In this document: one piece after another, positions 42,911 to 53,181 of the stretch
How the letters are laid out: each line of letters opens with the position of its first letter
How positions within the stretch are numbered: position 1 is the stretch's first letter
NCBI RefSeq assembly: GCF_001457775.1
Contig: NZ_CYSG01000014.1
Location: 1 to 64,000, forward strand
Source: Phaeobacter sp. CECT 5382
GTDB taxonomy: Bacteria > Pseudomonadota > Alphaproteobacteria > Rhodobacterales > Rhodobacteraceae
Direction of reading: 5' to 3'
Length of the DNA stretch: 64,000 nt
Program-made: the position numbers and the translations under genes
Notes under the pieces: generated by a model
What the model was told of the DNA's origin: nothing
What the model saw: the letters and a program-made list of their open reading frames with translations, nothing else
The model's database searches: none

Positions 42911-43003
42911 CCGCGCCTCATTGGTCAACTGGGGTTATTGGGGTCTGTAGGAGTGTCATCGTGCCACTTTGGCAGCTTGTTGCTTCTGTGATATGCTAGC
43001 TCC

Positions 43004-43363
43004 ATGCAACATGCCAGAGCCCTTATTGCATTCATCCTGGTTGCCGCTTTTGGCGGGCCGCAACAGTCTGCCTTTGCAGATGTTGTTGGCCCCGGAGGCA
43101 AGGTCATCGATTGCTATTGCACCGACAAGACAGGCACGCGGGTTGAGCTGGGCGAATTTCGCTGCCTAAGCGTGGATGGCCGCCAATTCATGGCCCAGTG
43201 CCAGATGTCGTTGAATGTGCCGATGTGGCGCGAGGTGCAAACGACCTGCCTCTCGGCCAGTCTGCCGACCAGTCTGAATTCGAACACAGAAGCATCATTC
43301 TCGGACCGGCAATTGGCCAGCCCGGCCTTTTCGCGCCCAGTTGGGCCTCCTCCGGTTTTGTGA
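43004..43363 (+). CDS. Small secreted cysteine-containing protein
   Basis: A 119-residue protein with a signal peptide (residues 1-25, ending SAFA). The mature region has five cysteines in about 50 residues (VIDCYCTDKTG, EFRCLSV, MAQCQMS, VQTTC), which suggests disulfides in the periplasm; the C-terminal 40 residues look unstructured. No named family recognised, though similar proteins are common beside prfA in this group by recollection. It is divergent from prfA. Confidence 0.65.
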   Translation: MQHARALIAFILVAAFGGPQQSAFADVVGPGGKVIDCYCTDKTGTRVELGEFRCLSVDGRQFMAQCQMSLNVPMWREVQTTCLSASLPTSLNSNTEASFSDRQLASPAFSRPVGPPPVL

Positions 43364-43436
43364 GCACACTGCGCAGGCAGGCTGAAAACACCTATTTGAG
43401 CCTAAATCAAAATCTCCTGAGGTCTCTTGCGGCGCT

Positions 43437-43859
43437 CTATTCCGCAGCCGGTGGCATTTGCCCCAACCAACGGTCAATCCGCGTCTTGTTGACGCCAAGA
43501 TCTGAGCGGCCAAAGCGCAGGCGAGCATAAACCTTGAGCAGATCACCGTCCTGGCGCGCCGTTGTATAGTCCGGAAAGCCGATCACCTTGGTACGGGTCA
43601 CATAGGTTGCCATGCCATCTTCGACAGATCCGGCCAGCAATTTGGTCCGGGGCGCGGATGTTGCAATCTGGTCGAACTGGCGCAGTCCTTCCGGGCCAGA
43701 GCGTACGACTTTGAAAACACCGCCACGAAACTCTTTATCCTCAGACAGTTCGGGTTGCGTGTTCCAGTCGAAAGGATCCACGGGCGCCAGCCGGATAAAG
43801 CCTAGAACCACTGCGGCCGCAGCCAGAAGAACCCAAACGAGCATCATGATCTTTCCCAT
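43437..43859 (-). CDS. DUF1499 family protein
   Basis: A 140-residue protein with an N-terminal membrane anchor (residues 5-22) and the DUF1499 body: ELSEDKEFRGGVFKVV, then a TYVTRTKVIGFPDYTT strand pair and ARLRFGRSDLGVNKTRID. The DLGVNKTRI ending is the most conserved block. Function unknown; the domain is likely periplasmic. It stands alone between the small secreted protein and the agmatinase genes. Confidence 0.88.
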   Translation of the reverse strand: MGKIMMLVWVLLAAAAVVLGFIRLAPVDPFDWNTQPELSEDKEFRGGVFKVVRSGPEGLRQFDQIATSAPRTKLLAGSVEDGMATYVTRTKVIGFPDYTTARQDGDLLKVYARLRFGRSDLGVNKTRIDRWLGQMPPAAE

Positions 43860-43920
43860 CTTGCCTTGGCCCTCTCCCTGAACTGCCGGGATACCCTGAC
43901 GGATGCCCCTTAATGACAGC

Positions 43921-44868
43921 TTAGCGTGACTTTACGCCAGGAAGAACGCACATCATCTCATAGAGCAAATTAGCCGCAGTCAGGGCGGTATTGCCTGAGG
44001 TATCATAGGGCGGCGAGACCTCGACAAGATCACAACCCACGATATTGAGCCCCTTCAGCGACCGGATCAGCTCCAGCGCCTGCGGTGTTGTCAGCCCGCC
44101 AATTTCCGGTGTGCCGGTGCCGGGCGCATAAGCCGGATCCAGACTGTCGATATCATAAGAGACATAAACCGGACGGTTGCCGATATCACGACGGATCTCG
44201 GCGCCCATATTATGTAGCTGCCGTCCCCAAAGCTCCTGCGCGGGAAAATGCTGAAAGCCCCAGCCCTGCGCTTCGGTGAAATCATCGGCGCCATAGCCGG
44301 TGCCGCGAATACCGATCTGATAGGTCTTGTCGGCAACGATCAGACCTTCCTCATAGGCGCGGCGGAAAACGGTGCCATGGGTCTCTTTTTCGCCAAACAT
44401 GTCGTCATTCACATCGGCATGGGCATCGATATGCACCAGCGCCACGGGTCCGTATTTGGCCGCAATTGCCCGCAGGATCGGCAGGGTGATCGAATGATCG
44501 CCCCCCATCGCCATCGGGATAACGCCACCGGACAGGATCGCGTGATAGCTGTCTTCGATGATGCGCAGCGATTCTTTCAGCGAAAACGTGTTGATCGCAA
44601 GATCACCGATATCGCCTGCATTCAGACTGTCAAAGGGGGCAGCCCCCGTGGCCATGTTATAGGGCCGCAGCATCGCGCTCTCTGAACGGATCTGTTTGGG
44701 GCCAAACCGTGTTCCCGACCGCCACGAGGTGCCGATATCCATCGGAATGCCCAAAAAGGCCACATCCAGCCCCTCAAGCGAAGTCGCTTGCGGCAGCCGC
44801 ATAAAGGTGTTGGGCCCGGAAAACCGGGCCAGATCATTGCCACTGATCGGTTGGTTAAAGTCAGCCAT
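43921..44868 (-). CDS. speB: Agmatinase/ureohydrolase (first copy)
   Basis: A 315-residue manganese ureohydrolase. Metal-binding motifs are GGDHSI, HIDAHADVND and SYDIDSLDPAYAPG; the last includes the SpeB-type hexa-coordinating residues. It should convert agmatine or a related guanidino compound to an amine and urea. ATG 44868 is used because GTG 44883 would overlap the upstream agmatinase by 14 bases. It is the second gene of the pair; the two proteins are clearly different in loop sequence, so substrates may differ. Confidence 0.85.
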   Translation of the reverse strand: MADFNQPISGNDLARFSGPNTFMRLPQATSLEGLDVAFLGIPMDIGTSWRSGTRFGPKQIRSESAMLRPYNMATGAAPFDSLNAGDIGDLAINTFSLKESLRIIEDSYHAILSGGVIPMAMGGDHSITLPILRAIAAKYGPVALVHIDAHADVNDDMFGEKETHGTVFRRAYEEGLIVADKTYQIGIRGTGYGADDFTEAQGWGFQHFPAQELWGRQLHNMGAEIRRDIGNRPVYVSYDIDSLDPAYAPGTGTPEIGGLTTPQALELIRSLKGLNIVGCDLVEVSPPYDTSGNTALTAANLLYEMMCVLPGVKSR

Positions 44869-44869
44869 T

Positions 44870-45844
44870 CTATGCTTTGCCACGTTCTTTCAAGTTCCAG
44901 CCCAAGAGGCAGATGATTTCCATCGCCACATGGGCGCCAGCTATAGCAGTGGCACCGGTTGTGTCAAAGGGGGGAGAAACCTCCACCACGTCACCGCCCT
45001 TAATATTGATGCCGGCGATTTCACGCAGGATCCGCGACGCCTGCGCCGAGGTCAGCCCGCCCCAAACCGGCGTGCCTGTGCCAGGTGCATAGGCCGGGTC
45101 GAGCCCGTCAATGTCAAACGTCAGGTATGTCGGGCGGTCTCCAAGGATTTCCTTGATCCGGCGCGCGGTCTCAACTGGACCGATTTCATGCACCGTAGGC
45201 GCATCAATGATGTTGACCCCAAGCGTATCCTCATTGGTGGTCCGAATACCGACCTGCACCGACGTCTTGGGATCAACAATGCCCATTTTTACGGCTTTGT
45301 AGAACATGGTGCCGTGATCGATACGGTCCATATTATCGTCAGGCCAGGTGTCCGTATGGGCATCAAACTGCAGCAGCGAAATGGGCCCGTATTTGTCGGC
45401 ATAGGCTTTCAGGATCGGGAACGTGATGTAGTGATCCCCACCCAACACGACCGAAGCAGTATCATGCGCCAGAATTCCGCGAATATGCTCGGTCAGCGCT
45501 GCAGGAAAGGCCGGAACATTCGCATGATCAAAAGCAAGATCGCCATAATCGGCAATCGCCAGGGTGCTCAGGGGTTTGTGCGGCCAGCCATAGGGCTCAT
45601 CGGGGCTTTGCAGCGTGGACGCTTCTCGGATCGCACGGGGTCCGAGCCGTGTTCCGGGCCGATTGGTCACCGCCTGATCAAAGGGCACGCCAGTGACTGC
45701 AATATCCACACCAGTCAAGTCTTTGGTGTATTTGCGCCGCAGAAACGAGGTCGCACCCCCAAAGGTGATTTCAAAACTCAGCCCTTTCAGATCTTCGCGC
45801 GTAAAGGCTTCGTCGATTGAATGCTTCGCATCTTCAAGTGCCAT
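44870..45844 (-). CDS. Agmatinase/ureohydrolase (second copy)
   Basis: A 324-residue paralog with GGDHYI, QFDAHTDTW and TFDIDGLDPAYAPG. The first catalytic block reads DAHTD rather than the DAHAD of the other copy. It is transcribed first; its stop lies one base before the next ATG, giving tight coupling. ATG 45844 with GGGGA 9 bases upstream is chosen over a more distant ATG at 45922. A guanidinobutyrase, guanidinopropionase or proclavaminate-type specificity cannot be excluded. Confidence 0.85.
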   Translation of the reverse strand: MALEDAKHSIDEAFTREDLKGLSFEITFGGATSFLRRKYTKDLTGVDIAVTGVPFDQAVTNRPGTRLGPRAIREASTLQSPDEPYGWPHKPLSTLAIADYGDLAFDHANVPAFPAALTEHIRGILAHDTASVVLGGDHYITFPILKAYADKYGPISLLQFDAHTDTWPDDNMDRIDHGTMFYKAVKMGIVDPKTSVQVGIRTTNEDTLGVNIIDAPTVHEIGPVETARRIKEILGDRPTYLTFDIDGLDPAYAPGTGTPVWGGLTSAQASRILREIAGINIKGGDVVEVSPPFDTTGATAIAGAHVAMEIICLLGWNLKERGKA

Positions 45845-45979
45845 GGTGCTATTCCCCTGCTCAAGCACTTGCCCCGGCCCAGGGTTTCTTATTCCCAACC
45901 GGCGCAAGTATAATTTGATCATATTACCAGATCGGAGATACCCAGTTTTTCATTCATTGTCACCTCCGGTCACGCCCCC

Positions 45980-47143
45980 TCAGCCCAAAGGCTGAGCCCG
46001 CTCAACCAGGCGGGCGAAAAACGACGCACCTATGGGGGAAATATCATCATTGAAGTCATATTTCGGGTGATGAAGCCCGGCGCTGTCGCCCTGACCCAGA
46101 AACAGATAGGCGCCGGGGCGCGCGTTCAACATATATGAGAAATCTTCCGCCCCCATTTCGCGCCCACCATCAGCCTCGACATTCTCTGCGCCAGAAATCT
46201 CGGCCGCGACATCCACCGCAAAACGGGATTTTTCGGCATTGTTCACGGTCGCCGGATAGCCGACCTCATAATCCAGTGTCGCCGTGACGCCATAGCTGGC
46301 CGCCTGCCCCGCGACAATTTCTTCCATCCGGCGCATCACCATAGCCTGCACCTCTGGGTTAAAGGTGCGCACAGTGCCGTTGATATAGGCGGTATCGGGG
46401 ATCACATTGTCCACGGTGCCTGTGTGGATCTGCGTGACCGAGACCACCAGATCCTCCAGCGTGTGATGATTGCGGCTGATGATGGTTTGGATCGCCTGCG
46501 CAATGCCGCAGGCGGCCATCACCGGATCCCGGGTTTCATGCGGCATCGCCCCATGCCCGCCAAGACCCTGAATATGCACATGAAACGTATCTACCGCAGC
46601 CATCAGCGCACCGGGCGCGGTCAAAAAAGCCCCGACAGGCAGGCCGGGCGCATTGTGCAGGGCATAGACCTCGCTAATGTCGAATCTGTCCATGATGCCT
46701 TCTTCGACCATGATGCGCGCGCCGCCTATGGCCTCTTCGGCGGGCTGAAAGATCAGGGCCACTCGGCCCGCAAAGTTGCGCGTCTCGGCCAAATATTTCG
46801 CGGCCCCCAGCAGCATGGTGGTGTGGCCGTCATGGCCGCAGGCATGCATATTGCCGCTGTGCTGCGACAGATAGTCAACGCCGGTTTCCTCGGGGATCGG
46901 CAGCGCATCCATATCGGCGCGCAGACCGATGGTCGGCCCCGCCTCCTGCCCGTTGATGATTGCCACCATACCGGACATCGCAATGCCCTGGTGCAGCTCA
47001 TCGACGCCAATCTCGCGCAGGCGTTCAGCCACATAGGCGGCGGTTTTGGGCAAATCCAGCGCCAGTTCGGGGATCTGGTGCAGATGCTGACGCCAGGTCT
47101 TCATCTCGGTGGCGTAGTCAGCAATGCGGTTGACGACCGGCAT
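45980..47143 (-). CDS. M20 family amidohydrolase (hippurate hydrolase-like)
   Basis: A 387-residue M20D metalloamidase. HACGHDGHTTMLLG holds metal ligands and the catalytic acid is in PAEEAIGGA; the closing metal site is MGAEDFSYML and HHPKYDFND. The dimerisation lid domain lies between. Family members cleave N-acyl amino acids, hippurate, or indole-3-acetyl conjugates; the exact substrate is unknown. It is co-directional with the two agmatinase genes (136 bases upstream), suggesting a shared catabolic role in amino acids or amides. Confidence 0.9.
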   Translation of the reverse strand: MPVVNRIADYATEMKTWRQHLHQIPELALDLPKTAAYVAERLREIGVDELHQGIAMSGMVAIINGQEAGPTIGLRADMDALPIPEETGVDYLSQHSGNMHACGHDGHTTMLLGAAKYLAETRNFAGRVALIFQPAEEAIGGARIMVEEGIMDRFDISEVYALHNAPGLPVGAFLTAPGALMAAVDTFHVHIQGLGGHGAMPHETRDPVMAACGIAQAIQTIISRNHHTLEDLVVSVTQIHTGTVDNVIPDTAYINGTVRTFNPEVQAMVMRRMEEIVAGQAASYGVTATLDYEVGYPATVNNAEKSRFAVDVAAEISGAENVEADGGREMGAEDFSYMLNARPGAYLFLGQGDSAGLHHPKYDFNDDISPIGASFFARLVERAQPLG

Positions 47144-47206
47144 GGGGTGGACTCCTGTCTCAGGTTAGGGATTGATGCATCTGACACTGGAACAAGAGCA
47201 GCTGCA

Positions 47207-48052
47207 ATGCCTGACACGCCCCCTCTCCCCTCTTTTGATGCAACGCTGATCCATGACGAAAGCGCTGGAATCGAACGCCTTTTGGAAATCATGCGCGCTC
47301 TGCGCGACCCGGACAAGGGCTGCCCTTGGGATATCCAGCAGGATTTCGCCAGTATCGCGCCCTACACAATCGAGGAAGCCTATGAGGTGGCAGATGCGAT
47401 CGAACGCCAGGCCTGGGATGAGCTGAAGGGCGAGCTGGGTGATCTGCTGTTCCAGTCGGTGTTTCACGCCCAGATGGCACAAGAAGCCGGGCATTTCTCC
47501 TTTCAGGATGTGGTCACCACCATGTCCAACAAGATGGTGTCCCGCCATCCACATGTTTTTGGCGATGAGAACCGCGAAAAATCCGCCGAGCAACAGACCT
47601 CCGACTGGGAGGCGATCAAGGCCGCGGAACGCGCAGGCAAGCGCGAGACTGGCACGCTGGATGGTGTCGCCGTCGGCCTGCCTGCCCTGCTGCGGGCGTA
47701 TAAACTACAAAAACGCGCCGCCCGCGTCGGCTTTGACTGGCCCGAAACCGCGCAGGTCATTGACAAGATCAAGGAAGAAGCCGCCGAGCTGGTCGAGGCC
47801 CGTGATCAATTGACGCCCGACGAGGTGGAAGAGGAATTCGGCGATCTGATGTTTGTCATGGCCAATCTCGGTCGCCATCTGGGGCTGGAGCCAGAAGCCG
47901 CGCTGCGCCGCGCCAATGCAAAATTCATCCGCCGATTTGAAGGCGTCGAGGCCAAGCTGGCGGCGCGAGGCAAAAAGCCCGAAGACAGCGATCTGGCCGA
48001 AATGGATGCGCTTTGGGATGCGGTCAAAGCAGACGAAAAGACAGGGGCGTGA
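47207..48052 (+). CDS. mazG: Nucleoside triphosphate pyrophosphohydrolase MazG
   Basis: A 281-residue protein with two MazG domains, each with EExxE-type metal motifs (EEAYEVADAI in the first, EEAAELVEARDQ and EVEEEFGDLMF in the second). It hydrolyses NTPs to NMP and pyrophosphate, with roles in nucleotide quality control. The ATG at 47207 begins PDTPPLPSFDATL, where the family starts. It is divergent from the amidohydrolase. Confidence 0.93.
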   Translation: MPDTPPLPSFDATLIHDESAGIERLLEIMRALRDPDKGCPWDIQQDFASIAPYTIEEAYEVADAIERQAWDELKGELGDLLFQSVFHAQMAQEAGHFSFQDVVTTMSNKMVSRHPHVFGDENREKSAEQQTSDWEAIKAAERAGKRETGTLDGVAVGLPALLRAYKLQKRAARVGFDWPETAQVIDKIKEEAAELVEARDQLTPDEVEEEFGDLMFVMANLGRHLGLEPEAALRRANAKFIRRFEGVEAKLAARGKKPEDSDLAEMDALWDAVKADEKTGA

Positions 48053-48094
48053 CCTCCGACTTCTGCGTGTCAAAAATAGATTCTTCTGATCGGC

Positions 48095-48124
48095 CATGTT
48101 CACATCGGCACATGTTCACATCGG
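48095..48124 (+). promoter_or_regulatory. Two 14-bp direct repeats before the nucleoside hydrolase gene
   Basis: CATGTTCACATCGG occurs at 48095-48108 and 48111-48124, a 16-base period, 59-88 bases before the start at 48183. A regulatory binding site is likely, but a tandem duplication is possible. Confidence 0.55.
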
Positions 48125-48182
48125 TAATGGACATTTACACGCCGCACTGCGATTTTCAGCATTTGCCGAACAGGACATACCT

Positions 48183-49124
48183 ATGAGCGCGCGTAAAATC
48201 ATCATCGACACCGACCCCGGCCAGGATGATGCGGTCGCAATCCTGTTGGCTCTGGCCAGCCCGCAAGAGATCGACCTTCTGGGCATCACCTGCGTGGCCG
48301 GTAATGTGCCTGTGTCGCGCACCCAGATCAATGCCCGCATCATCTGCGAGCTGGCAGGCCACAGACAGATCAAAGTCTTCGCGGGACGCGCAGCCCCGCT
48401 ACGCAGACCGCTGGTGACAGCAGAATATGTGCATGGCAAAACCGGTCTGAATGGGCCAGAGCTGTTTGAGCCGACAATGCCGCTGCAATCGCAAGGCGGC
48501 GTCGAGTTCATCATTGAAACCCTGCGCGCAGAGCCTGCAGGCAGTGTCACGCTCTGTCCCCTTGGTCCGCTGTCCAATATCGCCGAAGCCTTTCAATCCG
48601 CCCCCGACATCATCGGGCGGGTGCAAGAAGTCGTGTTGATGGGCGGCGCCTATTTTGAAGTGGGCAACATCACCCCCGCCGCGGAATTCAACATCTTCGT
48701 GGACCCCGAAGCGGCTAATATCGTGCTTAAATCTGGGGCACCCATCACCATGATGCCGCTGGATGTGACACACAAGGCGCTGACCACGCGCCCTCGTATC
48801 GAGGCTCTGCGCGCCCTGGACACCCCGGTCGGCCATTTCACCGCAGAAATGCTGGATTTCTTTGAAAGGTTCGACATCGAAAAATACGGCTCCGAAGGTG
48901 GTCCTCTGCATGATCCCTGCGTCATTGCCTATCTGATCCGCCCAGATCTGTTCAGCGGCCGCCATATCAATGTGGAGATTGAAACCCAATCAGAGCTGAC
49001 CCTTGGTATGACCGTCGCCGATTGGTGGGGCGTCACGGATCGCCCGGCCAATGCGCTGTTCATGGGTGATCTGGATGCCGATGGCTTCTTTGACCTCATC
49101 ACCCAGCGTCTGGCCCTGCTATGA
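48183..49124 (+). CDS. Inosine-uridine preferring nucleoside hydrolase
   Basis: A 313-residue enzyme that cleaves the N-glycosidic bond of nucleosides. The calcium motif DTDPGQDDAVAI is at the N-terminus, and GPLHDPCVIAYL carries the catalytic His and further ligand. VLMGGAYFEVGNITPAAEFN is the substrate-binding region. A nucleoside salvage role follows. It overlaps the acetyltransferase start by 4 bases. Direct repeats precede it. Confidence 0.93.
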   Translation: MSARKIIIDTDPGQDDAVAILLALASPQEIDLLGITCVAGNVPVSRTQINARIICELAGHRQIKVFAGRAAPLRRPLVTAEYVHGKTGLNGPELFEPTMPLQSQGGVEFIIETLRAEPAGSVTLCPLGPLSNIAEAFQSAPDIIGRVQEVVLMGGAYFEVGNITPAAEFNIFVDPEAANIVLKSGAPITMMPLDVTHKALTTRPRIEALRALDTPVGHFTAEMLDFFERFDIEKYGSEGGPLHDPCVIAYLIRPDLFSGRHINVEIETQSELTLGMTVADWWGVTDRPANALFMGDLDADGFFDLITQRLALL

Positions 49125-49576
49125 GTGCGGCACTGCATCTCGCCCGGCCGGAGCATCTGGAAAAGCTGCTCACCATGGTGGAGGCCTTTCATGCAGAGGC
49201 GGGCCTGCAAAGCGATGATGCCCATCGGCGCGCCGGTATTGCACCGCTGCTGGACGGCATCCCCTATGGTGCTGTCTATATCATCGGCCCCACCCGCGCG
49301 CCGATCGGCTATATCGTCGTAACCTTTGGCTGGTCGGTGGAATTTGGCGGCATGGATGGCTTTGTCGATGAAATCTACATTCGTCCTGCAGTGCGCGGGC
49401 GTGGCCTTGCGGCCGAGGTGTTGATCGAGCTGCCCAAAACCCTGGCCGAAGCGGGCATCAAGGCGCTGCATCTCGAAGTGGATCGCAACAATGAGGCGGC
49501 GCTACGGTTGTATCAGCGCTGCCGGTTCGAGCCGCGTGACAGATATATGCTGATGACCAAGGTTCTCAGCTCCTGA
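49121..49576 (+). CDS. GNAT family N-acetyltransferase
   Basis: A 151-residue acetyltransferase. The acetyl-CoA site is IYIRPAVRGRGLAAEVLIEL, followed by an LHLEVDRNNEAALRLYQRC block that forms the end of the GNAT fold. Its target is unknown. It is co-translated with the nucleoside hydrolase (ATGA overlap), which hints at nucleoside- or amine-linked metabolism, but such pairings can be incidental. Confidence 0.85.
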   Translation: MSAALHLARPEHLEKLLTMVEAFHAEAGLQSDDAHRRAGIAPLLDGIPYGAVYIIGPTRAPIGYIVVTFGWSVEFGGMDGFVDEIYIRPAVRGRGLAAEVLIELPKTLAEAGIKALHLEVDRNNEAALRLYQRCRFEPRDRYMLMTKVLSS

Positions 49577-49719
49577 TCCCATCAGGCGGGGTTTTGAACT
49601 CCAAAACTGCGCTGTCGAGATTTTTTTCCACTTCTTGATCCAGAACAGTACAGCCCGTCTTTTGACGGGTGATGATGTGATGGAAGACATGCACGTAAAT
49701 ATGGACAAGGAGAAACTCG

Positions 49720-49995
49720 ATGAAGTCTCAAATAGTCGCCATCACCGCAGCTGCCCTTGTGGCCCTGTCAGGCTGCGATAATCTGACAGAAGACCAGCGC
49801 ACCGTGGTCGGCGTGACCGGCGGGGCCGCTGCTGGGCTGATCGCTGCCGAAGCACTTGACGCCAATAGCAACTGGCGCATCATCGCGGCCCTTGCCGGTG
49901 CTGCAGCTGGGACCGTTGTTGCCCAGAACAATGCCACCAAGACCTGCGCCTATTCCCGTGGCGATGGCACCTACTATGAGGCGGCCTGCCCGTAA
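49720..49995 (+). CDS. Small glycine-zipper lipoprotein
   Basis: A 91-residue exported lipoprotein. The signal ends at the lipobox LSGC (Cys19), and the mature part is rich in Gly/Ala zipper repeats (VVGVTGGAAAGLIAAE, ALAGAAAGTVVAQ), as in rickettsial-17-kDa-like outer-membrane lipoproteins. Two more cysteines (KTCAYSRGD and EAACP) may form a disulfide. AAGGAG lies 8-9 bases before the ATG. Function is unknown; membrane association or multimerisation is suggested by the zippers. Confidence 0.75.
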   Translation: MKSQIVAITAAALVALSGCDNLTEDQRTVVGVTGGAAAGLIAAEALDANSNWRIIAALAGAAAGTVVAQNNATKTCAYSRGDGTYYEAACP

Positions 49996-50046
49996 CGGCT
50001 ACACGCTCCTTCCTTATCCGCCAAACAGAGTTGCCGGATAAAACGG

Positions 50047-50100
50047 TCTGACAAAAACGCCCCGCGCCTAGCGGCACGGGGCGAAAAATATTTTGTCAGA
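50047..50100. terminator. Long bidirectional terminator between the lipoprotein and eno genes
   Basis: The inner GC stem CGCCCCG (50058-50064) with CGGGGCG (50077-50083) is extended by outer arms TCTGACAAAA (50047-50056) and TTTTGTCAGA (50091-50100). It lies between convergent genes; T/A runs flank the stem in both directions. Confidence 0.85.
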
Positions 50101-50139
50101 TCCAACTCTGTCCAAAACCTCTGGAGAGCCGCAGCAGGT

Positions 50140-51453
<1,314 letters not shown>

Positions 51454-51590
51454 TCATAGCAGTCAGGGGCCAAATGTAAACAGTGATCGTTATCGCTAAC
51501 AGGGGTTATTTCACGGGGTTAGGGCTAACATTTCGCTGTTTGCGCCACCGGTATCGCTGCCAATCTGAGATCCCTGCTCAGGATGGGACA

Positions 51591-52502
51591 TCAGGCCGCA
51601 GCCTGACCCGAGGCGATGTCACGCGCCTGCCGCTGGGCGCGCCGTACCAGCCGCCGTTCGCGCACAAAGGTATATAGCCCAGACCCGATGATCAGTGTTG
51701 CCCCCGCAAGGGTCAGCGCATCCGGGCGTTCGCCAAAGACCAGAACCCCAACCAGAATCGAAAACAGCAGACGGCTGTAGCGAAACGGCGTGATGGCCGA
51801 GGCATCGCCAATCCGCGTCGCCACCACGATGGCATAGTAGCCGGCCACGCCAAAGGCGATCCCACCCAGCATCATCAGCGCCTGCCGCCCATCGATTGCT
51901 GTCGCCTCCCCCGGAGTGAACGCCAACAGCAGCCCCCCCGCCGCGATCAGCGACGCGAAGGCCTGAAAGCTGACAACGGCAGAGGACACCGTTGTATCAA
52001 CCAGCCGGGTGAGCAGATCCCGCGCCGCGATGGCAAGCACGGCAAACAGCACCAGCAGCACCGATGGATCAAACCCGTCCAGCCCGGGACGGACAATCAG
52101 TAACACGCCTGCAAAGCCGACGCAGATCGCGCTCCAGCGTCTCCAACCGACCTGCTCGCCCAGAAACAGCGCCGCTCCCATGGTAATGACCAATGGCAAG
52201 GCCTGAAACACCGCAGCGACCGTAGAGATATCCACCACCGCCAGCGCCGAGGCAAAGGCCATTGCCCCCACGGCCTCAGAAAGGGTGCGCAGGATCGCAG
52301 CACCGCGCCAGGCGGCGGGTGCAAAGAGGTTATCCCCCTTGTAAAGCGCCACCGCTGCAAATACAGCGCCCGAGCCAAAGCCAAGCATGATGAGGATCTG
52401 CCCCACAGGGATCTCACCAGACAGTCGCTTGATAAACATATCTTCCATGGTGAAGGCTGCCATCGATGCGATGACAAACAGAATTCCATTGAGATTGTTC
52501 AT
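51591..52502 (-). CDS. EamA/DMT-type membrane transporter
   Basis: A 303-residue inner-membrane protein with about ten helices in two EamA repeats. FVIASMAAFTMEDMFIKRLS begins the first and LLFSILVGVLVFGERPDALT ends the second, with the family's GE and G-rich positions. Substrates of this group include amino acids and metabolites; none can be named here. The start at 52502 has GAAAGGGG nearby. Confidence 0.87.
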   Translation of the reverse strand: MNNLNGILFVIASMAAFTMEDMFIKRLSGEIPVGQILIMLGFGSGAVFAAVALYKGDNLFAPAAWRGAAILRTLSEAVGAMAFASALAVVDISTVAAVFQALPLVITMGAALFLGEQVGWRRWSAICVGFAGVLLIVRPGLDGFDPSVLLVLFAVLAIAARDLLTRLVDTTVSSAVVSFQAFASLIAAGGLLLAFTPGEATAIDGRQALMMLGGIAFGVAGYYAIVVATRIGDASAITPFRYSRLLFSILVGVLVFGERPDALTLAGATLIIGSGLYTFVRERRLVRRAQRQARDIASGQAAA

Positions 52503-52773
52503 AACGGCCCCTTTCCGAAGAAAAACGGAGCCCCTGCCGCCAGAAAACAGAGCTGGACAGTCAAAGAGCACCTGCTGGTCTGGATGCGACCAGCGCAGAG
52601 CATCCGCAAGTCTCTTTGCGACAGTTTTAAGCGACCAGCACAACAAGTTGTTGCGTAAAGCATCACGACTGATGATGAGTCTCAGGCGGTACACGAAAAA
52701 TCATGACAGAAAAAAGCAGGGCACATTTTGAGCAAGGGCTTCGCAAAACGGCTCCAGAACCGGTGCTGTCAGC

Positions 52774-53181
52774 CTAGCTCTTTTTCAGCGGAACGCCGTA
52801 AAGCTCCAGCTTGTGCCCCTTCAACTGGTAGCCCAGCTTGGCGGCGATCTTTTCCTGCAGCGCCTCGATTTCGGGATCACAGAATTCGATCACCTCGCCG
52901 GTGTTGATATCTATCAGATGGTCGTGGTGATCACGGTCGGCATCTTCATAGCGGGCCCGGCCATCGCCAAATTCAAGGCGGTCCAGAATGCCTGCCTCTT
53001 CAAACAGTTTGACCGTACGATAGACGGTCGCCAGCGAAATACCGGAATCCAAGGCACTGGCCCGGGCATAGAGCTCTTCGACATCCGGGTGGTCCAGACT
53101 GTCCTGCAGGGCACGGGCAATCACCCGGCGCTGACCGGTCATCCGCAGGCCCTTGGCCTCACATCGGGCGATAATCGTCAT
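52774..53181 (-). CDS. Fur-family metalloregulator (Fur/Mur type)
   Basis: A 135-residue regulator. The N-terminal winged helix (RVIARALQDSLDHPDVEELY; ISLATVYRTVKLFEEAGIL) is followed by the metal-sensing and dimer region DHHDHLIDINTGEVIEFCDP. In alphaproteobacteria the closest Fur homologue often senses manganese (Mur); Irr-type heme-binding features are not evident. ATG 53181 is chosen from the family's usual N-terminus (TIIARCEAKGLRMTGQRRV); a longer frame from 53214 is possible. It probably controls iron or manganese uptake genes elsewhere. Confidence 0.88.
   Translation of the reverse strand: MTIIARCEAKGLRMTGQRRVIARALQDSLDHPDVEELYARASALDSGISLATVYRTVKLFEEAGILDRLEFGDGRARYEDADRDHHDHLIDINTGEVIEFCDPEIEALQEKIAAKLGYQLKGHKLELYGVPLKKS

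Noticed and set aside
46424-47206. Extended N-terminus of MazG reaching back over the amidohydrolase
   Set aside because: The extension is antisense to a well-supported M20 gene and the MazG family begins near ATG 47207.
52641-52653. CAACAAGTTGTTG palindrome upstream of the EamA transporter
   Set aside because: Short, low-complexity and without a second copy or an obvious promoter relation; not strong enough to annotate.
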